Assembly (NCBI RefSeq): GCF_030409225.1
Contig: NZ_JAUFPK010000001.1
Span: 1,336,730-1,400,729 of the forward strand
Direction: 5' to 3'
DNA length: 64,000 bases
From: Aquisalimonas lutea
Lineage (GTDB): Bacteria; Pseudomonadota; Gammaproteobacteria; Nitrococcales; Aquisalimonadaceae
The position numbers and the translations under genes are program-made. The notes under the pieces are model-generated. The model worked only from the letters and a program-made list of their open reading frames with translations. It did no database searches and was not told the origin of the DNA. Below are positions 9,224 through 18,439 of the stretch, piece by piece; positions within the stretch are counted from its first letter, which is position 1, and every line of letters begins with the position of its first letter.

Positions 9224-10153
9224 TTAGTGGTCTTCGCCGTATCCATAGCCGTAGTAGCCGCCGTATTGGTCGCCGCCGGGCCCGCCCAGGGACTGGTTGA
9301 GGACCATGTTGATGGCCTTGTCCGGATTGAGTTGGTCCACGGCGGCCGAGACCTGCTGGCGCAGCGTAGAAGAGGCCTTAACGACCACCACGATTTGGCC
9401 GACGTGATGGGAAAGGGTGATTGCATCGGGGGCTGCCAGCACCGGTGGCGCATCAAAGAGGACAATGTGATGCCGGTCCGGCTCGGCGAGCTCGGCGGCA
9501 ACCCGCGCCATGCGTTCGCTTGAGAGCAATTCCTCACTCAGGGCGTGACGGTGCCCGGTTGTCAGAACTGAGAGGGTCTCGATATTGGTCGGCATAACGA
9601 GATCCATGGGATCCAGTGTCTCATCAGACAGCAAATCCAACAGGCCGGGCTGGTTGGGGGCACCGAGCACGCGTGTAAGGTGCGGTCGCGCCACGTCACC
9701 GTCCACTAGAGTGATGGAATAGTCCGGATCCCGTGCGATGCTCAGCGCCAGATTTAATGAGGTAAATGTCTTGCCCTCGCCCTCAACGGCGCTGGTGATC
9801 ATGATCACATTCCCGCGTTCGAGTTCAGTGACACCACGGCCAATGGCGTTGCCGAGAAGGGGCCGTTTGATGCGACGGTATTCGTTGGCTAGCCGATCCT
9901 CCATCGAAGCCGGTGGGTATATGCTCTGCCGGCGGAGTTGGTTGATGTCGATCTTCAGCAAAGGGCCACGAGGAATAAAGCCCGCCCGGGCGAGCTCCTT
10001 CCCTTCGCCGGTAGCAACCGGTTCACTCTCGGGGCTTTCTGGGGGCGGCGTCGCCGCTCCCGCTCCCGTGGCCTCGGCGCTGGCGGAAGCCTTGGGAGGC
10101 GGTTCCTCTTGGTGCCGCTTTTTTCGTTGTAATGCTCGCTCAATCGTGCTCAA
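9224..10153 (-). CDS. Exosortase-associated tyrosine autokinase (CpsD/BY-kinase)
   Basis: A 309-residue bacterial tyrosine kinase. Walker A lies at residues 121-131 (SAVEGEGKTFT), Walker A' at 149-156 (LVDGDVAR) and Walker B in HIVLFDAPPV. The C-terminus is a tyrosine cluster, QYGGYYGYGYGEDH, the expected autophosphorylation site. It overlaps the Wzz-like gene by 4 bp (ATGA) and probably works with it to set polymer length. The phosphatase at 846-1439 is the likely counter-enzyme. The first about 65 residues are a low-complexity Pro/Ala/Glu linker. Confidence 0.92.
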   Translation of the reverse strand: MSTIERALQRKKRHQEEPPPKASASAEATGAGAATPPPESPESEPVATGEGKELARAGFIPRGPLLKIDINQLRRQSIYPPASMEDRLANEYRRIKRPLLGNAIGRGVTELERGNVIMITSAVEGEGKTFTSLNLALSIARDPDYSITLVDGDVARPHLTRVLGAPNQPGLLDLLSDETLDPMDLVMPTNIETLSVLTTGHRHALSEELLSSERMARVAAELAEPDRHHIVLFDAPPVLAAPDAITLSHHVGQIVVVVKASSTLRQQVSAAVDQLNPDKAINMVLNQSLGGPGGDQYGGYYGYGYGEDH

Positions 10154-11727
10154 AACGGCATCTCCTCCATGATGGCTTGGAGCCGCTCAGCCCCGGTATC
10201 CGCGAATAGTGCACCGGCTCCGCCCGCGGCAACAAGCATCAGGGCTGCCAGGCCGAAGATGGTGATCGCCGCTAGTTTCGCCTTTCGCTGCCTAAGGGTG
10301 AGAACCAACGAAACCGAGCCAAGTACCGGGCGGCCAGTGAGTTCAGCGAGCAACGCCCGGCCTTGGAAAACCGGCCGAATCTGGTGCAGCAAATAGGCGA
10401 AGCCGCCACCCGCGCCGAAGCTCACAGGCAGTAGCGCTAGGAGATAAAGGTCCCGCGGCGGCCCTTCCGGGTTGTCCGGCGTGATGGGCGCATCGACGAC
10501 GCGCATACTCATCTGTCCGCCCGAAGCATCAGCCTCAGTGGTCATCTCTGCGGTGTTAAGGCGGTTCACAAGCGTCTGGTAACGCTCGCGGACGACCTCG
10601 TAGTTCCGGGTCAGGTCGGTGAGCCGCGTTTCGACCTGCGTGATCTCGTCGACCTGCGCGATGAGTTGTTCGCGTCGGTCTTCCTTTTCCTCGATCTGAC
10701 TCTCTAGGGCCGCGACCTCGCTCTGGCGGTCATTGAGCCGAATCTGGAGTTCCTGGTACACGGGGTTGGTTTCAACCGCGCGCGGCTCCGGTGCGCCCTC
10801 TCCGCCGCTCTCGGCAACGAGCTCCTCGCGACGCTCCTCGAGACGCTCGATCTGTGCTTGCAGGTTCTCCACGTCCGGGTGCTCCTCGGTGTAACGCAGC
10901 AGCAGGTTGTCGAGCTGTTGCCGGCTCTCACGGATTTGCTCATCAAGCGCCTGAACGCGTGGACTTGAGCCGGACTCGGGTTGTCGTTGCCCGGTGCGTA
11001 GGGCGGTGAGCTGCTCCTGGATGCTGTTCACGCGTCGCTCCGCCGTGCGCTTTTGCGTCTCCAGCTCTTGGATCTCGTCCTCAGTAGCCCGCAAGCGTTG
11101 GTAATAGTCGCGCCCACCTTGGTCGGGCAGCATGCCGACGTTGTCACGTTTGAACTCCGCAAGCCGCTGCTCCGCTTGCCGGAGCCGTTCCTCGTAATCG
11201 TTCACCTGTTGCTCAAGGAAGTCCGTGGCCGAAGCGGCATCAGACATGGTGAGATTCATGGCCTCTTCGAGAAGCAGATCCATGACCGATTGAACCACGC
11301 CCTGAGCGGTTTCCGGCGACTTGGACTGATAGGAAATACGATAGACGCGCTCGCGCTCGGTCTGGTCAATACTGATGTTTCGTCGCAAGCTCTCGATCGT
11401 CTGCACTTCGTCCCCACGCGTTCGAGCGGACAACAGAAGATCATTCTCGTTGGCGATCCGCTCGACATTCTCGCGGTTGAGCAGGGTGGCCGTCATCAAG
11501 TCGAGCCGGGCCTGGAGGTTCGGCTCGATAGCGAGGTCCTGCAGCAGCGGCTGAAGCATGGACTCCGTGTTGACTTGGACACGCGCTTCCACCCGATACT
11601 GATCGGGCATGGTCAACACCACAAAGGCGCCGGCGAGGGCGACGAGCCAGGCGACTCCGAGCGCATACCACCGGAAGCGCCAGGCCCCACGCAATTCGCC
11701 GAGGATGAAGTTGAAGAAATCATGCAT
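10150..11727 (-). CDS. Wzz-like polysaccharide chain-length determinant
   Basis: A 525-residue inner-membrane co-polymerase. There is one membrane helix at about 17-38 and one near residue 490, flanking a large periplasmic part with long coiled coils (for example EQQVNDYEERLRQAEQRLAEF). A Wzz motif with Pro and Gly precedes the C-terminal helices (VVDAPITPDNPEGPPRDL). The protein belongs to the form typical of XrtA loci. It is translationally coupled to the kinase at its 3' end and lies 92 bp downstream of the OPX gene. Confidence 0.92.
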   Translation of the reverse strand: MHDFFNFILGELRGAWRFRWYALGVAWLVALAGAFVVLTMPDQYRVEARVQVNTESMLQPLLQDLAIEPNLQARLDLMTATLLNRENVERIANENDLLLSARTRGDEVQTIESLRRNISIDQTERERVYRISYQSKSPETAQGVVQSVMDLLLEEAMNLTMSDAASATDFLEQQVNDYEERLRQAEQRLAEFKRDNVGMLPDQGGRDYYQRLRATEDEIQELETQKRTAERRVNSIQEQLTALRTGQRQPESGSSPRVQALDEQIRESRQQLDNLLLRYTEEHPDVENLQAQIERLEERREELVAESGGEGAPEPRAVETNPVYQELQIRLNDRQSEVAALESQIEEKEDRREQLIAQVDEITQVETRLTDLTRNYEVVRERYQTLVNRLNTAEMTTEADASGGQMSMRVVDAPITPDNPEGPPRDLYLLALLPVSFGAGGGFAYLLHQIRPVFQGRALLAELTGRPVLGSVSLVLTLRQRKAKLAAITIFGLAALMLVAAGGAGALFADTGAERLQAIMEEMPF

Positions 11728-11819
11728 GGTACGTCAGTCTTCCTTGAAGAGTCCGTCGCATTAGGCACGCACCACGCCGCGTCGAGGTTGTCTCGACGAA
11801 GTCAGCGGCGAAGAATGCC

Positions 11820-12437
11820 TCAGAAGTACGCCTCCGGGATAACCAACGTATCGCCCGGCCGTAGTGCACGGTTCTGGCTCATGTCTCCGTCGTTGATCAG
11901 ATCACCAAGGCGGATATCGAGTCGCCGTGCACCACTGCCCGTTCCCCGGACCAGCTTGGCTCGATTCCCGGCGGCGAACTCGGTGAGCCCGCCGACCTGG
12001 ATGATCGCGTCCAGCACGGTCATGCCCTCACGATAGGCGATCGCCTGCGGCTGAACCGCCTGGCCGATGATCCGAACCTGGTCCGCGTACGTGCCAACGA
12101 AATCGGTGACCATAACGGTCACCATGGGATCGCGGATGAACCGGGAGAGTTCCTGCTCAAGATGGTCGGCAAGCTCGGAGGTTGTGCGCCCCGCTGCCTC
12201 CACGTCGCGCACCATAGGCACCGAGATCTTGCCGTCCGGGCGCACCGGCAGCGATACCGATATGTCCTCGTTGTTGCGTACGTGGATCTGCAGCGAGTCA
12301 CCGGCGCCAATCACATAGTCGCCCATCTCCCCTGTGTCCGCAGTGCGGTTGGCGGGGGTGCCGGTCGTTTCACATGCAGTAAGAACGCTTGCCAGCGCCA
12401 CAGCGAGCGCTACCACGATTAGTCTAGCCCACCCCAT
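11820..12437 (-). CDS. Polysaccharide export lipoprotein (OPX/Wza-like)
   Basis: A 205-residue exported lipoprotein. The signal peptide ends in a lipobox, VLTAC (Cys22). The polysaccharide-export domain starts at DYVIGAGDSLQIHV, followed by an SLBB-type segment (VRIIGQAVQPQAIAYREGMTVLDAI), and the protein ends with LRPGDTLVIPEAYF. It forms or lines the periplasmic/outer-membrane export channel. It is the first gene of the export operon: a sigma-54-type promoter lies about 36 bp upstream and a CRP-type palindrome about 165 bp upstream. The RBS AGGGAG is 8 bases before ATG 12437. Confidence 0.93.
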   Translation of the reverse strand: MGWARLIVVALAVALASVLTACETTGTPANRTADTGEMGDYVIGAGDSLQIHVRNNEDISVSLPVRPDGKISVPMVRDVEAAGRTTSELADHLEQELSRFIRDPMVTVMVTDFVGTYADQVRIIGQAVQPQAIAYREGMTVLDAIIQVGGLTEFAAGNRAKLVRGTGSGARRLDIRLGDLINDGDMSQNRALRPGDTLVIPEAYF

Positions 12438-12472
12438 TGGTCGTTCTCCCTGTTAGCAAATCCTTACGGCCC

Positions 12473-12488
12473 AGCATGTTGTCTGCCA
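12473..12488 (-). promoter_or_regulatory. Candidate sigma-54 (-24/-12) promoter for export operon
   Basis: Reading the minus strand, TGGCAGACAACATGCT fits the consensus TGGCAC-N5-TTGC with exactly ten bases between the invariant GG and GC. The -12 element is about 38 bp upstream of the OPX start, leaving a short leader that holds the ribosome-binding site. Exosortase loci are often under sigma-54 and PrsR-type control, which supports the reading. No enhancer-binding protein gene is present in the window. Confidence 0.6.
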
Positions 12489-12599
12489 CAGGTGACAGTC
12501 CGCGTACCATCATCCTGTGCTTTGCCTTGATGTACAAGGGCTGACGCCCTCAGCGAGCCGGCCGGGAATTGTGATATCGGCTCATGCGCACAATGATAG

Positions 12600-12615
12600 T
12601 GTGACTTAGTTCACA
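12600..12615. promoter_or_regulatory. Perfect CRP/Vfr/Clp-type operator
   Basis: TGTGACTTAGTTCACA is a perfect match to the CRP-family palindrome TGTGA-N6-TCACA. It lies about 110 bp upstream of the sigma-54-type promoter of the polysaccharide export operon. A second site with the same TGTGAC-N4-TTCACA-type core precedes the PAS-GGDEF gene. The binding protein could be cAMP-CRP/Vfr or a c-di-GMP-responsive Clp relative; sequence does not tell. Confidence 0.65.
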
Positions 12616-12759
12616 ACTTAAAGCCAAGCGTGCTGTTGGACGGTGTGTATTGGTTCCTGCGACAGGCAGGCTCGTTCGGGGTGCGTGGTCGTGCGCAAGG
12701 GGTGCGCACACGGTGTTTGCGCGTGTGCTCTGCGGTAGTGTCTCGCCAATTGACCACAG

Positions 12760-13100
12760 TACCCAGCTCGCCGGAGTGGTCATTGAAGGAGCCATCGTGG
12801 ACGCGAAACGCGAAGTAGTACTACTTGCCGCCTTCGAGGTCGGTAGTGTCGCCCGATGTATTGATCGTGTCGAGGGAGGTGGTGTAGTTGTCGCTTTCCG
12901 TGCCGAAGCCAATCTCGTAGCGGCCCGAGGCACTCGGCATGCACGGTGACCCGTGCTCGCGTGTTTCCGCAGACTTGACTACAGCGTCACCGACCCGTCA
13001 CCTCTGAGGGAGGTGGCAGTAATCGAATCATTGCTATCGCCTCCTCCGCCACCGCCACACTGATGGACCCGGTGAAGATTATCATTGTCGCGAACATCTC
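12760..13100 (-). pseudogene. Decayed fibronectin type III-domain lipoprotein gene
   Basis: On the minus strand a Gly-rich mature N-terminus (CGGGGGGDSNDS, near 13059) is followed by ITATSLRGDGSVTL in one frame. After a frame change near 12980 come ETREHGSP and GRYEIGFGTESDNYTTSL, then LEGGK, an amber TAG at about 12821, and YYFAFRVHDGSFNDHSGEL. Together these match one Fn3 domain of the kind common in exosortase loci (GYxIxYGTxSGNYT...YYFAVxAYD). At least one frameshift and one stop break it, and no in-frame signal peptide precedes the cysteine. The rest of 12438-13342 contains only regulatory sites and no other recognisable gene. Confidence 0.65.
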
Positions 13101-13342
13101 TGGTGGCAAAGCACCAGCGAACGGTGAACGAACCCGCGGGACATTACCGCCAGACCCGATAAACTCCTTGGCTGATGAGGCCGTCGTTGCGTCGAGTAAG
13201 ACGATTATGCCAATGGTGGCTAGTGATTGGATTGGGCGATGTTTCCCCATCGCAGGGGCGGTCTACTCCAATTTGCACCCTGGGTGATCGAGGTGTCATG
13301 AATGGTTAGTCAGTGCATGTGGCGGGGAGAATGCTTTCTTGA

Positions 13343-14371
13343 TCAATTAGTTGACTTGTTCCGATTGACGTGGGTCAGGATCTGCCGCGAGAGCTTGGAG
13401 GTGTAGACCACATACCGTTCCAGGCGGGAGACCCGTGCTTCGAGCTTTTCGAGGCGTGCGTGGGTCGAGCCCTCCGAGCCATCGAGCGCTTGGGTCTGGT
13501 CGCGCGCATTGGTGCTGCCGAAGCCATCTAGCGATTCCTCATCGTCTTCGTCACCACGGACACCGAAGTCCTCATCGAGCTCGCTGATGACTTCGGCAAC
13601 GACGTCGGTATCGATATGGTGGAGCTCCTCGAGAAAAGCCATTAGCAACAGTCGGTCACAGACCGTGTTGATTCGCCGCGGCACGCCGCCCGCGTAGTGG
13701 TGAAGCGCCGTATACGCTTCGTCACTGAACGTGGGGTCGTGCTGCCAGCCAACGCGGCGCAGGCGGTGTTCAATGTAGCCTCGGGTCTCGGCCTCGTTGA
13801 GAGGTCCGAGATGGTAGGTGGCGATCACGCGCTGGCGGAGCTGCTGCATCGACGGGCTTTGCAACGTTGCCCGGAACTCGGGTTGGCCAACAAGGAAACT
13901 CTGCAACAACGACCCATTGGCCGTCTGGAAATTGGAGAGCATGCGCAACTCCTCGACGGCCTCCGCTGGCAGGTTCTGCGCCTCGTCGACGACGAGCAAG
14001 CAGCGCTTGCCGGCACGCTGGCACTGCAGCAGATACGACTCGAGCGAGAGCAGCCGCTCAGCCTTGTTGCCCTGGAAATCGAGACCGAACGCCGAGCACA
14101 CCGCGCGGAGCATGTCGTCGGCTTGCAGTTGGGTGCTCACGAGCTGCGCCGCGACCAGACGGTCACGATCGAGGTTCTCAAAGAGATTGCGTACGAGGGT
14201 GGTCTTGCCGGCGCCCACTTCGCCGGTGATCACGATAAACCCCTCCGCCTGCTCCACCCCGTACTCGAGGTAGGCCATGGCGCGCTTGTGACCGCGGCTG
14301 CTGAAGAAAAACGCCGGATCCGGGCTGAGTTGGAAGGGCTTGCCAGTAAGGTTGTAGAAGTCCTCGTACAT
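13343..14371 (-). CDS. Exosortase-locus secretion ATPase (ExeA/GspA-like)
   Basis: A 342-residue AAA-type ATPase. The start MYEDFYNLTGKPFQLSPDP at ATG 14371 is the standard beginning of the family, so the longer open frame to 14443 is rejected. Walker A is GEVGAGKTTL and Walker B is CLLVVDEAQN. Sensor motif GGVPRRINTVCDRLLL follows. The C-terminal about 100 residues are acidic, ending in a short coiled coil (ARLEKLEARVSRLERYV). The family energises envelope assembly steps and is a stable member of XrtA loci. The gene lies downstream of the VanZ-like gene. Confidence 0.88.
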   Translation of the reverse strand: MYEDFYNLTGKPFQLSPDPAFFFSSRGHKRAMAYLEYGVEQAEGFIVITGEVGAGKTTLVRNLFENLDRDRLVAAQLVSTQLQADDMLRAVCSAFGLDFQGNKAERLLSLESYLLQCQRAGKRCLLVVDEAQNLPAEAVEELRMLSNFQTANGSLLQSFLVGQPEFRATLQSPSMQQLRQRVIATYHLGPLNEAETRGYIEHRLRRVGWQHDPTFSDEAYTALHHYAGGVPRRINTVCDRLLLMAFLEELHHIDTDVVAEVISELDEDFGVRGDEDDEESLDGFGSTNARDQTQALDGSEGSTHARLEKLEARVSRLERYVVYTSKLSRQILTHVNRNKSTN

Positions 14372-14507
14372 GGTTTCCGGGTATCCGTTGTGATCGGAAG
14401 TGAGTTCGCTGAGCCCGCCATATTGTATAAGCATTCCCATCACAGACGAGGAGTCGAGGTCGAATAATGCGGAGATGCTTTCTGTTGCCAGCCGGGGTCA
14501 ACCTAGC

Positions 14508-15413
14508 CTATTCACTCAGTCGCACGCGGTCCAAGTAAAGGGTGCGGTGTTCATCGAGATTCGCGGTAAAGATGGCCAACATCGCCAGATCATCCAAGTG
14601 CTGCTGGCGCTGCGCCGGGGCATTGCGGACGTCGTCAACAGCAATGGCGAGGTCGTTCCAGCCAGGCCGGAGCAGGAACCGACGATTGAATCGGTCACTA
14701 TACTCGCCACCCCGCTTGGCATTGTCATGGTCGCGAATCGATATCGTGATACTCAGTGGTGCTGCCGGATTGTAGATACTCAACTCGAGCGTATCGTAGT
14801 GACTCCAGTCGCCAAGAGAGCGGCGCAGGGTTGTCCCGGAAAAGCGGCCAGGCTTGAGATCGACCCGAAGAGAGCGCTCCCCGATCCGGGCGACGGTGTC
14901 GTCGGGCTCGCCAGCCGACCAACGGCGATGTTCGAACGTGGTGCTGAAATCGGACAGTACCGGGAACTGAATCCGTGCGACGCCGCGGTCCCAAAGGGAG
15001 ATCGCGGGAGCATAGAGTTCGGCGACCAGGATGACGGCCATGACGGCGCCCAAGGCGCGCCTTGTTGCCACGGTAGGCGCGTTCAGCGCGACGGCCGCCA
15101 TCGCGCCGAGGAGGTCCTGCCAGAGATCTTGCAGTCCGGCCGAGCGGCCAAACCAGGGCTGTATGAGTTCAATTGTGCCGCCGAGGGCCAAGGCAGCCAG
15201 AACCACCAGGCCCCCGCGTACGGGAAAGCGGTACGATTGCAGTGGTGGTGCTTGCATCGCCAGCCAGGCGAGCAGCGCAAAGAAGCCCACGTGAGCAAAA
15301 GTGTGCAGCTCCGGGGCGAAGGCGCGACGCCAGGTGCCGAGATCCACGAAGAACAGCGGTATCAGACCGATAATTACCAGGGCGGCGATGCGAAAGCGTA
15401 CAGAGTCGGGCAC
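14508..15413 (-). CDS. VanZ-like membrane protein with C-terminal beta-sandwich
   Basis: A 301-residue protein. Residues 1-160 hold four to five membrane helices with VanZ-type features (HTFAHVGFFALLAWLA, ELIQPWFGRSAGLQDLWQDLLGA). Residues about 165-301 look like an extracytoplasmic carbohydrate-binding-like beta-sandwich (LRRSLGDWSHYDTLELSIYNP, LYLDRVRL). VanZ-family genes recur in exosortase polysaccharide loci; their precise role is unknown. It is 184 bp downstream of the PLP decarboxylase, and nothing else is visible in that gap. Confidence 0.8.
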   Translation of the reverse strand: MPDSVRFRIAALVIIGLIPLFFVDLGTWRRAFAPELHTFAHVGFFALLAWLAMQAPPLQSYRFPVRGGLVVLAALALGGTIELIQPWFGRSAGLQDLWQDLLGAMAAVALNAPTVATRRALGAVMAVILVAELYAPAISLWDRGVARIQFPVLSDFSTTFEHRRWSAGEPDDTVARIGERSLRVDLKPGRFSGTTLRRSLGDWSHYDTLELSIYNPAAPLSITISIRDHDNAKRGGEYSDRFNRRFLLRPGWNDLAIAVDDVRNAPAQRQQHLDDLAMLAIFTANLDEHRTLYLDRVRLSE

Positions 15414-15597
15414 GGGCGTTCCTTCGTTGGATTCCTCTCGGCTCAGCCCCGAGCCTGCCGGGCTCGTGCGCCAACGGCAAGCGCGGATCGCGAGCTTATG
15501 CGGACGAGGGGACGGAACGTTGCCAAAGTGACCCTTTGCGCTGAACCGGTGGATGGTGTGCGCGGGAGCGACGCCGAGTCCGGTCCGGCGGAGTTGT

Positions 15598-16830
15598 TCA
15601 CACGAGGATCTCCTGTGGCGGCGGATGCCCGAGAAACCCCGTGGGACTGGCCGTCAACCCGTACGCCCCGGATTGGAAAACCACGACCAGGTCGCCGACC
15701 TCCGCCCGAGGGAGAAACACGCGGTCGGCGAGGACATCGAGCGGCGTGCATAGCGGGCCCGCGATGGTGACCCGTTCTTCCGCACGCTCGTCCAGGCGAT
15801 TGCCGATCGCCACGGGGTAGTTCTTGCGCAGCACCTGCCCGAGATTGCCGGAGGCGGCGAGGTGGTGATGCATGCCGCCGTCGGTGATGAGATACACCTG
15901 TCCCCGGGAGATCTTGCGGTCAATGACGCGCGTAACGTAGACGCCCGCCTCGCCGACGATATAGCGGCCGAGCTCGACGACCAGGTGGGTGTCGGGGCTG
16001 GCCGCGGCGAGTTCTTCGTCCAGGGCGTGGAGGTGCTTGCCGACGGTGGCAAGATCGAGCGGCACATCACCCGGGAAGTAGGGAATGCCGAAGCCGCCGC
16101 CGATGTTGATGAACTCCGGCGCGTGCGAAAGCTCGTGAGTGAGTTCGAGGGCAAGGTCGAGACTGCGTCGTTGTGCCTCGGCGATCACCGACGCGCGGAG
16201 GTTTTGCGAGCCGGCGAAGATGTGTATGCCGGCGAGATGCAGGCCCTCGTCGTGGATCGTGCGTAGAAACTCCGGGGCCTGTTCAACGTCGACGCCGAAC
16301 GGCTGAGGGCCGCCGCCCATGTGCATGCCCGAGCCCTTGACCCGGAAGTCCGGATTGAGCCGTAAGCTCACTCGCGGCGTTTTGCCTTGCTCGCGGGCCT
16401 CGGCGGCGACGGTGTCGATTTGCCGCCGAGATTCCAGGCCAATGGTGATGCCGGAGTGCACGGCCTGCGCGATCTCGCTGTCACGCTTGCCCGGGCCGGC
16501 AAACGAGATCGCGCTCGGCGTCATTGCGCTCGCAAGAGCCCGCTCGGCCTCGCCGGCGGATGCGACGTCCAGGCCGTCCACGCGCGAGGCGAGGAAGTTC
16601 ACCAGTGCCGGCATGGGGTTGGCCTTGACGGCATAGCTGAGCCGAACGCGCTGAGGCAGGTGGCGGCGTAACGCCTGTACACGCGCCTCGATCGCCGCCC
16701 GATCGTAGGCGTAGTACGGCGTGCCCAGCTCGTTCGCCAACACGTCGATGGATTGGTCACCGAACCGGAGGACCCGCTCGGCCTGTTGGAAGGGCGGGGG
16801 AATGCGCGGGTCGTGCTCGCCAGTGGCCAT
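15598..16830 (-). CDS. PLP-dependent decarboxylase, exosortase-associated (LysA/OAT-like)
   Basis: A 410-residue fold type III decarboxylase. The PLP lysine lies in RLSYAVKANPMP, the glycine-rich phosphate loop in FINIGGGFGIPYF, and the C-terminal domain carries GPLCTPLDVLADR, with the Cys that acts in catalysis in this family. It matches the version linked to XrtA and acyl-CoA ligase genes. Its start is only 2 bp from the stop of the ligase, so both are co-translated. Together with the ligase and the acyl carrier protein at 18607 it probably makes and loads an amine or amino-acyl group used in polymer modification; that role is inference. Confidence 0.9.
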   Translation of the reverse strand: MATGEHDPRIPPPFQQAERVLRFGDQSIDVLANELGTPYYAYDRAAIEARVQALRRHLPQRVRLSYAVKANPMPALVNFLASRVDGLDVASAGEAERALASAMTPSAISFAGPGKRDSEIAQAVHSGITIGLESRRQIDTVAAEAREQGKTPRVSLRLNPDFRVKGSGMHMGGGPQPFGVDVEQAPEFLRTIHDEGLHLAGIHIFAGSQNLRASVIAEAQRRSLDLALELTHELSHAPEFINIGGGFGIPYFPGDVPLDLATVGKHLHALDEELAAASPDTHLVVELGRYIVGEAGVYVTRVIDRKISRGQVYLITDGGMHHHLAASGNLGQVLRKNYPVAIGNRLDERAEERVTIAGPLCTPLDVLADRVFLPRAEVGDLVVVFQSGAYGLTASPTGFLGHPPPQEILV

Positions 16831-16832
16831 GG

Positions 16833-18395
16833 TTAGTGCTCTCCGTCGAAGTGGCCTTGGTAGCGCTCACGCAGGCCGGCGCGATCGATCTTGCCGTTGG
16901 GCCCTCGTGGCAGGGCCGTTGCCTGCACGACGATGGCGCCCGGTACCATGTAACGTGGCAGGTTTTTCTGACAGACCAATCGCAGCGTCGTCTCATCAAC
17001 ATCGGGCCGAGGCACGACGACGGCGACAATCCCCTCGCCGAGCACCGGATGGGTCACGCCGATGACCGCGACTTCGCTCACCAGCCCGGCGTCATGGAGG
17101 ACCTCTTCGATCTCCGTCGGCGAGATGCGGTAGCCAGAAGATTTGATCATCTCGTCACGCCGGCCTCGGAAGTAGAGATAACCCGCTTCATCCCGGACGA
17201 CGAGATCACCGGACCACACCGCGGTTTGGGCCTGTGGGAGTTCAAGGGGCTGGTCTGGGGCGGGCCGAAAGCGCTCGCGCGTGCGTTCGGGGTCGTTCCA
17301 GTAGCCGAGTGCCACGAGCGGCCCGGCGTGGACGAGTTCCCCGGTCTCTCCGGCCTCGCACGGGGTGCCGTCCGGGCGTACGACGTGGATGCGCGCGTTC
17401 GGAATTGGCTGCCCCATGGAATCTGGCCGCCGCGATAGCTCCTGCGGGGGGAGATAGGTCGAGCGGAATGCTTCGGTGAGCCCATACATCAGGAAAATCT
17501 GTGTGGTGGGCAATACCGCTTGCAAACGCTGCAGCGTGGCAGCGGGGAGCTTGCCGCCGGAGTTGGTGATGTAGCGAAGTCTTCGGCCCACCGTCTCCGG
17601 CCAGTCCTCCTGGACTAATTGGTTCCAAAGGGGCGGGACGGCTGCAAAGCCGGTGATGTGCTCGTCAGCGATAACGTGAAGCAGCTCCCGCGGCCAGAGG
17701 TAGTCATAGAGATAGACACGACCACCGGCGTACAGGGCCGTGGTGATCTGATTGAGTCCGTAGTCGAAGCTCAAAGGCAGTGCGCCGACGAGATGGTCGT
17801 CGGCGGTGATATCGAGATACTCGACCACGCTCTCCACGCCTGCGATCAGGTTCCGGTGGCTGAGCACTACACCCTTGGGTAACCCCGTGCTGCCGGACGT
17901 GTACAAAATGAGCGCCGGGTCGGATTCCACGCGACGGGGCAGGGCAGCGGAGGCGGCGTCATCCTGGAGGCCGCTCCAGCCATCAGTGGCGTCATCCACG
18001 GCAGTGGTGAGCGTTGGGTGAAGATGGGAGCCGGCGAGCGCCTCGGCTTCGCGGAGAAGCTGCAATCGCTGCCGGGACGTAATCAACCCCCGCGCGGCGC
18101 TATCGCCGAGCAGGTGCGCTACTTGGCGGGGTTTCAGGGCTGGATTTGCCGGGACCGCGATCGCGCCGGCGCGGGTGATCGCGAACAGGGCTGCAACCGT
18201 CTCCGGGCGTTTGTCCAGATAGACCACGACCCGTTGTCCGGCGCGCAGGCCGCGGTGGTAGAGCCCGGCGGCCACCCTTCGCACCGCCTCGTCGAGTGCC
18301 GCAAACGTCATGGCACTGTGGCGCGAACGCAACGCGACCGTGTCCGGTTGCCACTGCGCTGCCCGGGAGGGGATGTCGTGGAAAAGCGTTGTCAT
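16833..18395 (-). CDS. Acyl-CoA ligase (AMP-forming), exosortase-associated
   Basis: A 520-residue member of the ANL superfamily. The AMP-binding P-loop is LILYTSGSTGLPKGVVLSH, followed by FLMYGLTEAFRSTYL, then the hinge YLYFRGRRDEMIKSSGYRISP and the catalytic lysine of the C-terminal domain in LPRGPNGKIDR. ATG 18395 is preferred over a TTG codon at 18437. It is divergent from the acyl carrier protein gene, a pairing seen in other exosortase loci, so the product is likely to load the carrier protein. Confidence 0.9.
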   Translation of the reverse strand: MTTLFHDIPSRAAQWQPDTVALRSRHSAMTFAALDEAVRRVAAGLYHRGLRAGQRVVVYLDKRPETVAALFAITRAGAIAVPANPALKPRQVAHLLGDSAARGLITSRQRLQLLREAEALAGSHLHPTLTTAVDDATDGWSGLQDDAASAALPRRVESDPALILYTSGSTGLPKGVVLSHRNLIAGVESVVEYLDITADDHLVGALPLSFDYGLNQITTALYAGGRVYLYDYLWPRELLHVIADEHITGFAAVPPLWNQLVQEDWPETVGRRLRYITNSGGKLPAATLQRLQAVLPTTQIFLMYGLTEAFRSTYLPPQELSRRPDSMGQPIPNARIHVVRPDGTPCEAGETGELVHAGPLVALGYWNDPERTRERFRPAPDQPLELPQAQTAVWSGDLVVRDEAGYLYFRGRRDEMIKSSGYRISPTEIEEVLHDAGLVSEVAVIGVTHPVLGEGIVAVVVPRPDVDETTLRLVCQKNLPRYMVPGAIVVQATALPRGPNGKIDRAGLRERYQGHFDGEH

Positions 18396-18439
18396 GGCGC
18401 CGTTGAATGAGGTCGTGTGGGGTGGACGCGACACCAAAC

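Noticed and set aside
7648..9537. A longer start for the outer-membrane protein
   Set aside because: The extra 110 codons overlap the kinase gene in another frame, and the signal peptide starts at 9207 with a good ribosome-binding site.
12438..12480. A second sigma-54-like match, TGGGCCG...TTTGCT, ahead of the OPX gene
   Set aside because: Distance between GG and GC is three bases too long; the match at 12473-12488 has the exact spacing.
14372..14500. TGGCAACAGAAAGC as a sigma-54 promoter for the ATPase gene
   Set aside because: The GG to GC spacing is one base too long, which normally abolishes activity.
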